This document shows, piece by piece, positions 1 through 13,049 of a DNA stretch of 64,000 nt. The position numbers and the translations under genes are program-made. Source of the DNA: Aedes albopictus (Eukaryota > Arthropoda > Insecta > Diptera > Culicidae); the NCBI RefSeq assembly GCF_035046485.1, contig NC_085137.1:450422980-450486979 (forward strand). The letters run 5' to 3'. The first letter of the stretch is position 1. Every line of letters starts with the position of its first letter. The notes under the pieces are model-generated. The model was given only the letters and a program-made list of their open reading frames with translations. It searched no databases and had not been told where the DNA came from.

Positions 1-360
1 TTCTTTATAAACCCTTCTAGAGATTTTTTTTTTAGAATATCTCCATCTCCAAGAGATTGATTCACCAATTTTCCGAAAATTCGTCCAAGTATTCTTTCGG
101 AAATTGTTCCAGTATTTCTTACACAAATTCTTACAGGCATTATTTTAGAAGTTTCTTTACGAACTACTCCTGAAATACCTGCAAGAGCTACAACATGAAT
201 TGCAATGGAAATTCTTGTTGAAATGTCTCTTGGATTTTTATATGGACCAAATATTCCAAAAGAATTCCTTTAGAAATTCCTACATAATTTTATTTAGTAA
301 TTCCACCAGGAAATCTTCTAGAGATTTTAACAAAAACTAATATAGAAATTTCTTCAGAAA
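1..360. repeat. Degenerate 12-bp GAATTC-type repeat, pyrimidine orientation
   Basis: Irregular reiterations of AGAAATTCTTCC-like units, mostly reading TTC/CTT on the plus strand. Units are diverged, with no exact tandem array. This is the first block of a family that recurs through the window. There is no coding signal beyond the repeat's own open frames. Confidence 0.7.
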
Positions 361-515
361 TTTCTCCTGGTTTTTATCCATATCCATGGATTGTCTAATG
401 ATAACTGCAAATTTTTTAACCAATCTTCTGGAAAATATTTTTATTAAACTTCATAACAATTTATTTATTGATTCACTATCTTCAACCTAGCTAGTTGTAC
501 AGACTGAGACTTAAT

Positions 516-878
516 CTAATTCCTTATCCTATTTTTAAACGTTGTCTTTGTAATATTAAAATCAAAATTGTCGCTGACTTCGTTAAAAAGCCTACAGCAG
601 AAATGCAACGGGTTGAAATGTCCATAAAGCGTTCGATGCATTGGTAGGTAGAAGAGAGCATGATTCCGAAGACGGCGAGTTGGGGCATGAATATTCAATT
701 GAAAAAGCAGCTCTCCACAGTCGATGTTTCCTGCCAGCAGATCAAAGCAGAACAGTCTCTGCAGCATTATCCTTCTCGATGCTAGTGTATCCAACTGCAT
801 CAGCATACACCGGTTTTCGTATGGGGGTAACCTCACCGCGTCCCTTGGAATAGTTATTGGAAAATTCTGGTAAAGCAA
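516..878 (-). pseudogene. 3' remnant of a non-LTR retrotransposon ORF2 (C-terminal domain)
   Basis: A 120-codon minus-strand frame ends in the pattern seen after the reverse transcriptase in CR1/Jockey-like insect elements: FDLLAGNIDCGELL, then a short basic stretch RRLRNHALF, then LFNEVSDNFDFN and a final basic tail. This segment normally follows the RT thumb, and no RT catalytic motif precedes it here. The copy is therefore severely 5'-truncated. The frame itself is intact but has no proper ATG at a plausible position. Family recognition is from memory of the motif. The exact clade (CR1 versus Jockey) is uncertain. Confidence 0.6.
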
Positions 879-3800
879 ATTAAACCAATTGACGGAAATC
901 GGTAAAATAGATCGGTTGAGATTTTATGGAAACCCCTGAAACTCAATTAAGTATTTTTAAAACAAAATTCTTTTGAACAAACATCCAGAAAAGAAAAATA
1001 AAATAAAAAAAAAATACTGTAAGAATGTTGTTTTGAAGAAATTTAGGATTCTGAAATGTAATTTCTAATGGTTGTGCTGGACTTAGTGAGGTTGATGAAA
1101 TGCTAAATGTGTTCGTTCTTGGGCTCGTAGGGTGCCTGTACCAATTATGGCACTACCTAAGGAAAACTATTTGTACAAAAATAAAAAGAAGACCAACGAA
1201 TGTCATCAACGTGTTAAAAGACTGCTTAGTTTCCATACTTTACAGGAAAAATATAGAAACGGAGCCATAACTACTTTTAGTATTTATATAAGCGTGTGCC
1301 AATGATAGGAACACTGTACCAGCTATCGATACATTTTTTGACTTCGGTTCCTTTTAGCACTATTTGCATGCATTCCTTATGGGATTAGCCATAACTGGTA
1401 CACTATGGCGAAAAAAAGTGCAAGGAAGCCGAAATTGTAAGGAAAATGATTTATTTCTACCATAATTTGAGCAAAATGTTGAGTTTAAATGACTGCAACC
1501 ATCTTTTGTGAACGTGATCTGTTGTTCACAATTTTTTTGTTGTTGATTTAAAGGGTGAAAATCAACTATGGCGAATAATTGGCACCATAGCCATAACTGA
1601 AACACTTAAATTTTTGAAATTTTGGAAATTTTGGAAAATTTTTGGACGACTCCCATGGAAATTCCAAAAGAAAACCACTATAAAAAAAAATAAAAAAATA
1701 ACAACAATGTCCAATTGTCGTGGGTCACCAATCTGGATACTTGCCAAGGGCGCCATGCGTCCACGCTTCGACTCTGCAGACACCATAAAAGAAAACGATA
1801 CGATATTTTCGATAAAGTTATTCAGAATTAAGTGCTTCTGAACTTTGTAGAACATTTCATTGCTGTATATGGAAACAATGAAAAGTTGACATCTTGCGAG
1901 CCATTTGGACCATCCAAATTTCACCGTCGCGATCACCAAGGCAATCTTTGTTTTTTTCATTCGCAAGATCATGAAACATTTAAAATAAGTAGAAAATCAT
2001 GGCATACGCAGCAATTTAATCTGTTTAGAGATTGGAAACAATGTTCAAAAAAATATGAAGAAACTTTCCCGAAGACAGTGTATAGCTAGAACTAATGATT
2101 TAGGCGTAAATATTTGTTCCAGTTATAGAGCCCATGGAAACGTCGGGTAATCCAAAACTAGCCATTCAGATTGACCCTAGACCGAGAAAGCCAACATCTG
2201 TACACTAGAAGAATTATAAGTTTACCACAATAAAACGTGTAATTTTGGATATTATATTATGTATAGCAACTTTGTTGACCACTTCATCAGAATGAAAATG
2301 AAAAGTCTAAAACAATCCATTGTATGGATATGCCATATGCTTTTTGAATTTTTTACATTTTTGCCACACAGGTGGAAGCAGAATACGAAATATATAAATA
2401 AATCAAACGCATTTCTCATGACGTTGATTCCTCTTTCCCCTATTCACGTTCATTATATGCTTGAGAGTTAAACAAATCCGAAGCATATTATTCAATTTTG
2501 ATCGGTGCAGATTATAAACAGAGAAATGGATAGCAAGGGAGAAAGAACAATCAAAACAAAATGTGTACAGAAAATTATACACAGTGATAATATGTGATTG
2601 ACATTTGCACGCCGAACATGTGGCATGTGGCAAATAAAACGGAATTTTTTTTGTGATTTTTTATATCAACCACAAGACACAAGCTTTTAGGGAATATGTA
2701 TCCATAAATTACACCTCGCTTGGGGGTAGGAGGGGGGGTATTTAAACAAGTGTGACGACTGATACAAAAATTCAAGAGTCTTCATACAAAAAGTGTGACA
2801 TATCTGGGAGGAGGAGTTGCATATCTTTCTTCAAGACGTAATTTGAAAACGCTCTCTTAATAGTAGAATTTATAAATAAACCCAGATGCAATATTATTCA
2901 AAATTCACACTTTTAAATTGATGTACATACCTCAAACATAATATTAATTACGTTCAAAACTATCATAATTTTTTTCTTACCGTGTAACTACCGACGGCTA
3001 TGACAAGATTTCACCTTTCAATCATCTAGCTCAATCGTCGGCAACACTTTTATGCCAGCAGAAGAAAATATGTAAATACGAAATGGGCAATCTCCATGTT
3101 TGGTCGTCTCAAGTGACTATTTTTAGAACCGGAACTTGATCCGCCTTTGGTTTGGTTTTTAGTCAGTAGCGGTCTATTACTTATGACCCGTGAAGCACGT
3201 GATCTATTGCGAACTTTTCGATTGTCCATTGCTGCCATGGGTTTTTGCAAAATCCTGAGGATTGGTTTTGATGATAAGCAAATTAGGTACTGTATGCCTG
3301 ACTTTAGGTCAAAGTTTTTGAAAATATTTATTTCACTTGGAATTGACCTGTTTATGCTACGTTAAACCGTAGTCTGGTTTAGCATATCTTTCTTTGTGTA
3401 AATTATAAACCAATTGAAAAAGTTACGTTTTCATAGCTGAATCTGCTCAAATGCAACACGCATCCAATTATTCGCCTTTTCCCTCTCAAAGTTGCGTATG
3501 CTCAATTTAGTTGTCACCACAAGCCGCAGCATGGGAGAATGTCGAAAACCAGCAACCCCATTATTAACTCGATCATGTAATATCCGCTACTTTACCATCC
3601 ATCAGTTACAGGGCTCTAAACAGCTGACTACTACTATATGTTTAAGGTGTCAACAGCTGCATTCGATGGCAACACAAGCCGGACACATCTGCTGGAGATG
3701 GTTTTTCTAAGTCGAAAGGCTTTACTATTGAGTCTGCCGGTCCCACAAAGGCTCCATCAAAATCCGATTAACGGTTCCTTGGCTAATTTTAGTCGAATGA

Positions 3801-4494
3801 ATCTCAACGTCAACAACATGGTCTCTAATGCGGGGCATGAAAACCGGCTTACCTCAGTGTGACACCAATATCGATGACGATTGATTGTTTCTTTTAGGTG
3901 CAGAAGCCGCGAAATGACCGCCGCGGCGGTTTGTTGATTGTTTCACGTTTGCTTTATAAGCTCACGTTGGAAACAAGATGTTCTTTAATAAAAGCGATAC
4001 ATCAGCTGATTGTTAACAAAGTAATAAATGATATGATGTCAAATTACAGGTAACAAAATATCAGGCAATTAAACCTCCATTTACGAACTAATATGAGAGT
4101 CTTGTAAGCTGAGTAAGTTAGTGAAAAGATGCCTTGCTCCTGTGAAATTGTCTGACATACAATGGAAAAGTCATACAAAAATATTATCAAAACTCTTAAT
4201 TATGTACTACAATACATTATCTCCAACATTCTATCAAACAAACATTATTCATAGGAAGATATACAAACAGACAGATCATAACAACTACAAACAACTGCAA
4301 TAATAGTATGTAGCTGTGAAGGCCTTTACTGCCAGAATGATTGGACAACCGATCTTGTACATTAAGTTAAGTTCTTGGATATCAACTCACTTTAACTTTA
4401 AGAACCTTGTGATTACATAACAACTGGCTACAAAATTCATAGAAATGTTGTAAAACAAAAATCCCTAACCTTACACATCACTTCTCTATTGCAG
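879..4494. other. Probable intron of the SESTD1-like gene, no gene seen
   Basis: AT-rich sequence without convincing coding potential. Short ORFs here lack homologous motifs and have unremarkable composition. Between 1130 and 1600 there are scattered degenerate copies of a GGTACACTATGGC / GGCACCATAGCC-like motif in both orientations, hinting at a decayed inverted-repeat element. The stretch from 3000 to 4490 looks like ordinary unique intron sequence and ends in a good 3' splice site (TTCTCTATTGCAG). I infer an intron because the downstream exon starts mid-codon. Confidence 0.5.
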
Positions 4495-5133
4495 GCAACA
4501 AACTCATCTCCCACATCGGTGACCTGCAAAGTACAAAGCCCTTGCTCTCGCAAGACCTTCTGGACAGTCGGGAGTCCCTGCAGCAGATGCTCAACACCAT
4601 CGACAAAAAGCAGTCCACCATAAACAGTGCCCTGCTGGACCTGGAAAGAAACGTCGAGGAACTACGAGAACTGGCAACCCTGGAGGAAGGCGTATCCTAC
4701 GTAACCAACTGGATCCTCACGACGGCCGAGACGATGTTGAACGCTCAGCTGAAGGTGGGCTACGACGTCACCACCGCCGACAAGCACCGCCTGGAACACG
4801 AAATCCTCGAGCTACAGTGCTGGAAGACATACGGCTTCTACGCGGAGCTAATCTACAAAATTGACAACTTTCCAAAGATGAAGGACTCGGCCCCGTTCAA
4901 GGACCTGATGTCGCAGCGCGAGTGGATGGACTTTGTGTGTCGGAGTTTTGCCCAGCGGTTGGAACGACGGAGGAATGTACTGATCACGTCGGTGCGGTTC
5001 TTCCGGCTGGTGGCGGAGTACTTCGATCGAACCAGCGAGGTGTTCCAGTCGTTGATCATGGGCGACAAGGTGGAGGATTTCGACTTGGCCAGCGCGAAGC
5101 TGCACAAGCTGAAGGATAGTCAACAAACATTGG
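4495..5133 (+). CDS. SESTD1-like: SESTD1-like protein, internal exon (spectrin-repeat region)
   Basis: This 639-bp exon is bounded by TTCTCTATTGCAG upstream and TGG/GTGAGT downstream. It begins with two bases that finish a codon and ends with one base of the next. The 212 full codons encode helical heptad-rich protein typical of spectrin repeats: KLISHIGDLQ near the start, VTNWIL near residue 65, then a long helix with RSFAQRLERRRNVL near residue 150. Order and motifs (VxxW, then the Q-LE-R-N-L helix) parallel the first spectrin repeats of vertebrate SESTD1, a SEC14/spectrin scaffold reported to bind phospholipids and TRPC channels. The SEC14 (CRAL-TRIO) part would be encoded upstream of the window. 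Codon usage is GC-rich at third positions, unlike the flanking introns. The SESTD1 call is from remembered similarity. Kalirin/Trio/MCF2L-type proteins share the domain plan but match less well. Confidence 0.85.
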
Positions 5134-5449
5134 GTGAGTTTCTTGAGGGTCTGTTGTTTGGGTTTGAGTACCTTGAAGGACACTTCTAGCTTCAAATTAT
5201 TGCTAAGTAATTAGTAGTATGTCTGTAGATCTTGAAGGCTTAACTTTTTCTAAATCTACTTTAAACAGTACATTAACAAACGTAGTTTTGTGGATCATTT
5301 CCGGCGGGTGCTGAAATAAGATCGGTTTTTCTTATAGAAGCTAGGACATACACTTGAAGAACGAAGAACATCCAAGAATAGCAATACATGAAATGACTCC
5401 ATAACATGAACCTTTTAAGTTCATACCGACAAATTCAGCTTATTTGAGA

Positions 5450-8240
5450 TTTTTTTCTGAAAGGGTCTTTGGATTTTTTGGCGGAATTTCTTTGGCAATT
5501 TCTTTGAAAATTCGTTCAGTATTTCTATCAGATTTGGACCAACGAGGTTTCTTTTTGGTGTTTCCTCCGGCATTGGTAACTTTGCTATGGCATGGGTAAT
5601 TCATTTGGAAATTAATTTGGCAACGCTCTTGAGAATTCTTCGGTAATTATTTTGGGAATTGATTCAGGCAACTATTTTTTCATTAGACCTACGAATTTTC
5701 TTGTTCCAATTTTCATCTAAGTTTCACCGGCAATCCATTTGGTAATTCCTACTTCACATACTTTGTTATTTTTTCGGTAATTCCTTTTCAAATTTATTTT
5801 GCAGATTTAAAAGCATCTTCCTTGATTCGTTCATACAATTTCTCAAGTATTTTTGAAAATATTTTGTATGATTATTTTAAAATTATCTTTAGTAGTTCTT
5901 CTAAAAATTCTCAATTCCATAACTTCAAAAAATTCATCGGTTATTGTTTTAAAAATTGAAAAGAAAAAAACTAAAATAGTTTAATTTGGAATAGCCGAAA
6001 GTTCACACGAATTATCGAAGGAATTTCCAAAAGCAAATGCTAGAAAAATTCCGAAGGAATTGCCGATGGAATTTCCAAGAATTTCCACAAAAATTGCCAA
6101 AGCAATTAATTAGCGGACAAAACCCAAAAAATGACCTAATCAATTCCCAAGGGAGTACTTACTACTTACTTTTAGTCCTGAGCATTTATGGTGGTGCAGT
6201 TGTTGAATTGAAAGATCTCCATCTTGGGCGATTGCCCGCCATCACTTTGATCTATGACTGTGGCCAGGTCAAATTTCTGTCGACATCCTTAAACAAATGC
6301 CGAAAGAATTTGCTGAAAATATTCATAAGGCAATTAATAAATACAAAGAAATTGCAGTCATCATAAAAGAATCGTCGAAAGATTTTAAAATAGAATTGCT
6401 AAAATGAAATGTCTTCTAAAGGAATCCCGAAGGAAATGCCAAAAGAATTGCCCACAAGTATCCAGAAGAGTTGCTGAAGAAATTTCTAAAAAAAAACTTA
6501 CCGAATAAGTTTTTAAAGGCATTACCGAAGAACCCCCCTAGAAATTGCCGAATGAAGTCCTTGAGAAATTACCAGATCAGTTCCTAAAGGAAACTCTGAT
6601 GGAATTTCCAAAAAGTTGTCGAAGAAATTTCCAAAAAATTGTCGAAGGAAAATCCGAGTCTCAATGAATGTACCAAAGGAATTGGAAAAAAAATATTTAA
6701 AAAAAACTGTCAAAGGAATTCCCTACGACATTTTTTTTTTTTCAAGGAATACGCAAATAAATTGCCGTAGAAAAATTATCGAAGGATAACATTCAGCCAA
6801 ATAAGCTTAAGATTTCCAGAGGGCGCAACTAATAAAATGGCCTTTAAACAATTCATAAGGATCCGAATGATTTTCATAAAGTTTTCGAGTCCAATTTCTT
6901 TATATTTTCTTCATATAATACTCAAAGAAATTAATAAAGAAATTCCTGAATGACTTCTGAGGGAATTTCCAAAAAAAATAATGTTCAAAAGAATTGCCGA
7001 ATGAATTATCTAAATAATTGACGATGCCTTATTAGCCCAGTGAATTGGCAGTATTTTCCAGAAAATTCCTAAAAGAAATTTTAGAAGGGATTCATAAAGC
7101 CTTGTTGAAAGAATTTGAAATGAAAAAAAAACCGAAGGGCAAACTAATATCAATAGAATTGGTTGATGTTTTCTCTAAAGAATTGTCAAAGAACAATTTC
7201 CAAAAAAAATACTGTGAAAATGAAAAAAAAAAAGTAATTGAATCATTTCCCAAAGAAACTACCGAAGGAATTTCCGAAGAAATTCTCAAGAATTGCTAAA
7301 CAAATTTCTTAAAAAGTTCCCGAAACGGTCTTGATATTTTCTCAATTTCTTATAATAAAAACTGCCGAAGAGAATACTGATATTAATAGAATTGGCTGAT
7401 TTGTCCTCTAATAAATAGCAAAAAGAAAAAAATCAAAAAAAAAAAATAAAAATAAAAAAAAATTGTAGAAAATTAGAAAATAAAAACCATTACTAAGTTA
7501 ACCTCCAAAGAAATCTTGGCCGGAGATTTTCCGAAAAAAATTCTCAAGAATTTCTGAAGATTTCTAAAGAGAAGTTCCCAAAGGAATTTCTTGATATTTT
7601 CTCAATATGATATTCATAGAAATTTATTTATAAAGGGATTCCTGAATGAGCTCTTAAAGAAATTTGCAAAAAAGCTGCTCAAAGGAATTGCAGAATGAAT
7701 TACCTAATTTACCTAAAGAATTGCCGAGGCCTAATTTGCCAAGGGAATTGACAAAGTATTTTTTCAGAAGACCCGGACAGAAATATTCACAGAAATCCAT
7801 AAGACATTGTTGATGAAATTTAAAAAAAGGTCGAAGGGCATACCAATATCAAACGAGTTGGCTGATCTATTCTCCAAGGAATTACCGAAGAAGGAATTTC
7901 CAAAGATATTTCCGAAACAATTGCTGTAAAAAAATAAAAAAAAGGCATTACTGAGTTAACTTCCAGAGAACTTGCCGAAGGAATTTCCGAAGAAGTTATC
8001 ACGAATTGCTAAAACTATTTCTAAAAAAATATCCCAATGTAATTTCTTTATATTTTCTCAATATAATACCCAAAGAAATTGATAAAAAAAATCGTGAATG
8101 AGTTCTTAAGGAAAGTAGAAAGGATTATCTTAAGAATTGCTGAGGCCTAATTGGCCCAGGGAATTGACAAAATATTTTTCAAGAATATGACACCCAGAAA
8201 TTTTCAAAGGAATCCATAAGGCATTGTTGACGTAAGTTTT
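5450..8240. repeat. Degenerate 12-bp repeat block (AATTGCCGAAGG variant)
   Basis: From about 5450 to 5900 the units read in pyrimidine orientation (TTTCTTTGGCAATTTC). From about 6000 to 8240 they read in purine orientation (GCCGAAGGAATTTCC). The core is A/T-rich GGAATT flanked by CCGAAG. The short ORFs here (for example 7045-7299) are simple translations of the repeat. The right edge near 8240 is followed by a flank also found after the 13.05-13.79 kb block. Confidence 0.75.
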
Positions 8241-9506
8241 AATTTTGAAAAAAGATTTTATTGGAGTTTCATGATGGTTCTTCAAACTTCATTGAACCAT
8301 TTTCTTGAAAAAGTGACTTGGTAAGTGAAAATATGACATATGACACCGGGATTTTTTGACTGAGGCTTTCCACGGACCAGCACGAATCCATTTTAATCGA
8401 TGTTTTTCAATCAACTTGATATTTTTGTATACTATTCCTTTATATGTGAGAAACCATTTTTTCATATCAAAAGTTCATATTTTGCCTCGACTAACTTTCA
8501 AATAGGGCCTATGAAAAAATGGAACACAAGCAAATAAAAAATTATAACACGGAAACGGGTTGTTCGATCGGTTGTCTTCAGCAAAGTTGTAGAATAATAT
8601 ATGGCGGCTCTCAGAAAAATACACATTGAAAAATTTATTTAGTTTTTCTTCTAAAAAAACTGAATTATGTTACTATAAATTAAATATCTCAAAAAGTTAT
8701 TTTTTTACCTTCGTGGTTTTTTTGTGAGAATAAAGTTCATTCTGTTAGCAATCATCTTTAAAATTTTTATAGTGGTAAAAAAATGTCCAAAAAAGTTATG
8801 GTACTTTGAACATTTTCGGTTGCGTGTTTTTTAGAGTGTATGACGAATTTCCCGCAAACTCGATTTTAGGATTGGCAGCACCCTATCAGAATTCAATGGA
8901 ATTTTGTAGGTATGAAGACAATGTACTTTAAAGCAACTTTGCATACTTTGTTTTTTTTTTTAATTTATCTACACTAATATTTGAAAAGTTTTTGACCATT
9001 TTTTTTTCACCAATGTAACTTAAAAATAACATGACCTACAAAAAAGTGTGGTATGGGTGACTTTAAGGAATTTGTGTGAACTTTCAAGTAAAAAATTGAA
9101 ATATTGAAAAATCAATTCCTACACACTAAAAAAAGTTAAAAAATAAATTGAAGTCAATTTGGAATACATGCCCATTAAGAATAGAATTCAAAATGGATCA
9201 AAGTAATTAAATTGGTATTATCTGAATCTAACACAACACAAAATGTTTTTTTTTTGAGTAAATCCAATTTTTGGGTATTTTTACATATTAATATTGAACA
9301 TAGCTTTATATGTTTCAATTATAAATCTATCCAGTGCAAAAAGTATAATTAAGGATTCTCTTTTGAAATTTTCTTCCATTGCTCACCAGCAAGAAAAATA
9401 TCTTTTCTTCGAAGAAATTGTGCACCGGAATAGGAGAATAAAATAAATACTTTGCATTAGATAGAGTTGTGAATCAAACATATGAAGCTATGTTTAATTT
9501 AATATA

Positions 9507-10428
9507 CAGGGGATAGACAAAATGATCGGGACAGGCAAAATTTTCACTTTTCAAAAAATGTTCAAATAGCTGTAACTTTTTGAAAAGTGCATCGAAAAAC
9601 CTGAAATTTCTACTGTAAGTTGATCAATTAGTTGTGTATCGATGGTCCAATTTTGGAAAAGATCGGGCTATTCTTTACGAATCTATAAATATTCTAGAAA
9701 AAGGTATAATTATCCGATAGCCAACTTTGAGCTGTTATATCTCCGGATGCAATAAACCGAATGCAATGAAATTTTGACCATTTATGACTTACATAATGAG
9801 CTTCGGAAAACGTTTGACATAACTTGAAATTATTAACAAGAGACAAAGTTATAGCGATTTTATTTATTTAATGATTTTTTAGAAAATTGGTCTATTTTTT
9901 AATATGCATCCCATTACATTTTCAATTCATTACCGGTTATGTTGTTACTTTCCATCAAAACATATTTATATACAAGTCAATAAAAGGGAATTTAATTGAA
10001 CTATAATTAGAATCTTGCATTTTGAAACGATGTTGAAGTTTTGGAAAATTTGTTGTTTTATTAGAAAAATAGTCTAATCGTTATAATTTTCTTCTGTGTG
10101 AACAATGTGAGGTTATGTCAAAAGTTTTCCAAAGCTTATTATATAAGTCATAAACGCTCAAAATTTCATTGTATTTGATTCATTGAATCCGGAGATATAA
10201 CAGTTCAAAGTTAGCTATCGAATAATTTTGACTTTTTCTAGAATCTTTATAGCTTCGTACAGAATAGCCCGATCTTCTCCAAAATTAGACCATCGATAGA
10301 CAACTAATTGATCAACTTGCAGTAAAAATTTCAGATTTTTCGAGGCACTTTTCAAAAAGTTACAGCTATGTGAACATTTTCTGAAAAGTGAAAATTTTGC
10401 CTGTCCCGATCATTTTGTCTATCCCCTG
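9507..10428. mobile_element. Tc1/mariner-type MITE with long terminal inverted repeats, TA target duplication
   Basis: 922 bp beginning CAGGGGATAGACAAAATGAT and ending with its exact reverse complement, flanked on both sides by TA. The inverted repeats run inward for more than 300 bp with high identity (pairs include GATCAATTAGTTGT, TCTCCGGA and AAAACGTTTGACATAAC-like segments). The interior is AT-rich with no transposase frame. TA duplication plus perfect TIRs support a Tc1/mariner-superfamily non-autonomous element. It sits in the middle of the larger foldback at 8362-12760, so it is either a nested insertion or the element's loop. Confidence 0.85.
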
Positions 10429-10733
10429 TATGAAAAAACGCCCCGGATAAAAACTTTTGTTATCTACCGAAGAGAAACACGCAAAATGATGACATGAAGT
10501 ATTTGTTGTTAGGTACCGTCCATTAAAGACGTAGCATTTTAGGGGAAGCTTATGATATTGCTAGGAGCCTTCTATTAGGTATGGGAGAATATACTTTAAG
10601 AGGGGAGGAGCTGTCAAAAATTGGCCACTAATGCTACCGCGATTTCGAATGCAATTAATCACCTTTCACAGTTTTTGACGTCATATGTTTGACTAGTTAG
10701 CGATATGGTCAAACTCAAACATTACAGGAAAAA

Positions 10734-10756
10734 GGTCCAATAAGGACCGAAACGTC
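10734..10756 (+). ncRNA. Degenerate hammerhead-like hairpin (stem II + GAAAC + GTC)
   Basis: GGTCC, loop AATAA, GGACC, then GAAACGTC. Stem II followed by GAAA and a GTC trinucleotide resembles the hammerhead ribozymes known in Penelope-like retroelements. The 5' core that should read CUGANGA is instead CAGGAAAAA, so this copy is probably inactive or only coincidentally similar. Confidence 0.25.
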
Positions 10757-13049
10757 GGGTTAAGAAATTTTAGACTGAAATGACAATTAAAGATATCATC
10801 CAACGTACAGTCGATGACCCAAAGAAAGTCAAACTCAAAGCAATAAAACAAGTACGACCACGATTCTCCTCAATCAACGAGATTGAAACTTTTACTACAA
10901 ATCATTTTATTGCAATAGGTAAATATTATTTAGAATAAAAAATCAATCATTTTGCTTTCGGGATGAAATTGATCAGTAAATGAAATACCTTTGCATGTGT
11001 CAAAAATATGTTTTTTACCTGCATTAGCCACCCCAGAATGCGAAATGTACGCAAAACTTTTACGAGTTTTCTTAATTTTTAATTATTCAAGGTTTAAGTT
11101 TAATAAATTTTAGGAAAACGCCTTAAAGTATGCACTTTCCATACTGAAAAAGTGATTACTTCCGGAAAAGTGCAATTTTATGTATAAATTTGAATATTTA
11201 TAAAATTTTTGATGATGAAATCGTGTTTAGCAAACACGGTAGCTAAAAGCATCCATTCGAATATTCATTACATGTGCGATACAGCCACGGTAACAAAAGT
11301 TTGAAAGGGTCTTTAAAATTCGCCAAACACGCAATTATGGAAAATATTGAATTTAATACAGAAATATGTAACTAATTGACTGTAAAACATGTAACTCATC
11401 ATTCAATAATCCTTTAGTCAGATGATGGTAATTTTCTACAAATTGTTTTAAGTTTAAAGCAATATTTTTGACAAATAAAAATGACCCTCACGTCGATCAA
11501 TTTAACCCGAAATCACGGTACCTCGGAAATGCTTTTCTTCAAAAGTGTCCATATTGCAATACATGGCAAAAATTTGAATAATTACAAAAATGTCAAGTTT
11601 TGCAAATTGAAATAATTTTTCTTATTTGCATTTTTTAACCTGTAAAGCGTATTGACATTATTAATGTTATGAAAGTTCACATGATTATCTAAAAGTCACC
11701 CATACATAACTTTTTTGTAGGTAATGTCATTTATAAGTTATATTGAGTAAAAAACGGTCAAATACTTTAGCCCTTTTCAAATATTAGTCTAGATAAATAA
11801 AAAAAAACAAAGTATGCAATCTTGCTTTAAAGTACATAGTCTTTATACCTAAGAAATTGGGTTTTTAAATTTTGAAAAATGTATTAATTTTTTGTTTTTA
11901 TACGAAAGAGCACTTTTTTCTGAGCCACTATGATTTTTTTCAGATTTTTAGAACTTTGTTTTGGTACCTAAAAACAATTTCAAAAAGATTTTTTGAAATC
12001 GCCTTTTGACAGCAGGGCAACTGTTTGACAGCTCCACCCAGTACAAACTGCGACGAGGGGTGATTCGGCAAATCGCTCCCATACAAAGTTTAAATTGATT
12101 TTTAAATGGGTTCCCGGACTCCAAAATACATGAAAATTTGGATTTCGGCTCAGTTTGAGATGCAGATTCAGAATATCGAATTAACTCAACACCGTTAAAG
12201 AAGCCAATTCCATCGGATTCTGAGACTGTTTTGCCAAACCTCTACGGCGAGTTTGTGTGAATTCGTCATACACTCTAAAAAACACACAAACGAAAATGTT
12301 CAAAGTGCCATAACTTTTTTTTGTACATTTTTTTACCATTATGAAATTTCTACAGATGGTAGCTAACAGAATGAACTTTTCCTCACAAAATATCACGAAG
12401 GTAGAAAAATAGCTTTTTGAGATATTTAATTTTTAGTAACGAAATTCAGTTTTTTTAGAAGAAAAACTAAATAAAGTTTTCAATGTGTATTTTTCTGAGA
12501 GCCGCCATTTATTAATCTACTACTTTGCTGAAGACAGTTTTCCGATCAAACAAGCAGTTTCAGTGATATGATTTTTCATTTGCATGTGTTCCATTTTTTC
12601 ATAGGCCCTATTTGAAAGTTAGTCGAGACTCCATAAAAAGTTTTAATATGAAAAAATGGTTATTCATATTGATTAGAACAGCTATGCAAAATTATATGCA
12701 AATCAAAAATGCGAAATTAAAAAAAATGGATTTTTTTCATGCTGTTTCGTGAAAAGCCTCAACTTCATTGAAGGATTTTTTTTAATTTACTGTTTTTGAT
12801 TTGATTATGTATGCAGCAAAACGAAGAATACTGCTTATATTCTTTCAATAACAAGTACCTAGTGAAAGCTTTTAAAACTGTTCCGAGAAAAAAAATCGTT
12901 AAGTCAAGATTCTTTTTCAATTTTTTTTTGCGATTTTGTCATTTTAGGCTGTTTTTTTTATTTTCTTGAAGTTAGAAACTCCAATTTTCAATTAAATGCA
13001 TGCATTCAAACTCTTAAACAAATATGATCATTTAATATGCTGATTGGCA

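Larger units (their letters stand above)
8362..12760. repeat. Large foldback element with inverted arms of roughly 0.8-1.1 kb
   Basis: The left arm (about 8362 to 9120) and right arm (about 11680 to 12760) are imperfect reverse complements. The ends are GAGGCTTTC at 8362 and GAAAAGCCTC ending at 12760. Internal landmarks pair in order: the segment with GGCGGCTCTCAG (near 8602) with CTGAGAGCCGCC (near 12500), GGGCCTATG (near 8505) with CATAGGCCC (near 12600), and the CAAAAAAGTG segment near 9040 with its counterpart near 11720. The right arm carries about 300 extra bases (roughly 11850-12180). The middle includes a separate mariner-type MITE. No transposase gene is visible and no clear target duplication was found. 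Confidence 0.75.

Noticed and set aside
641..853. 70-codon plus-strand ORF
   Set aside because: Antisense to the retrotransposon C-terminal remnant at 516-878, which has recognisable motifs.
4848..5195. Minus-strand ORFs of 84-115 codons
   Set aside because: Shadows of the SESTD1-like exon, permitted by its high GC content.
8285..12772. AACTTCATTGAA at both sides of the foldback as a target duplication
   Set aside because: On the left it lies 66 bases outside the inverted end while on the right it is adjacent, so it does not bracket the element symmetrically.
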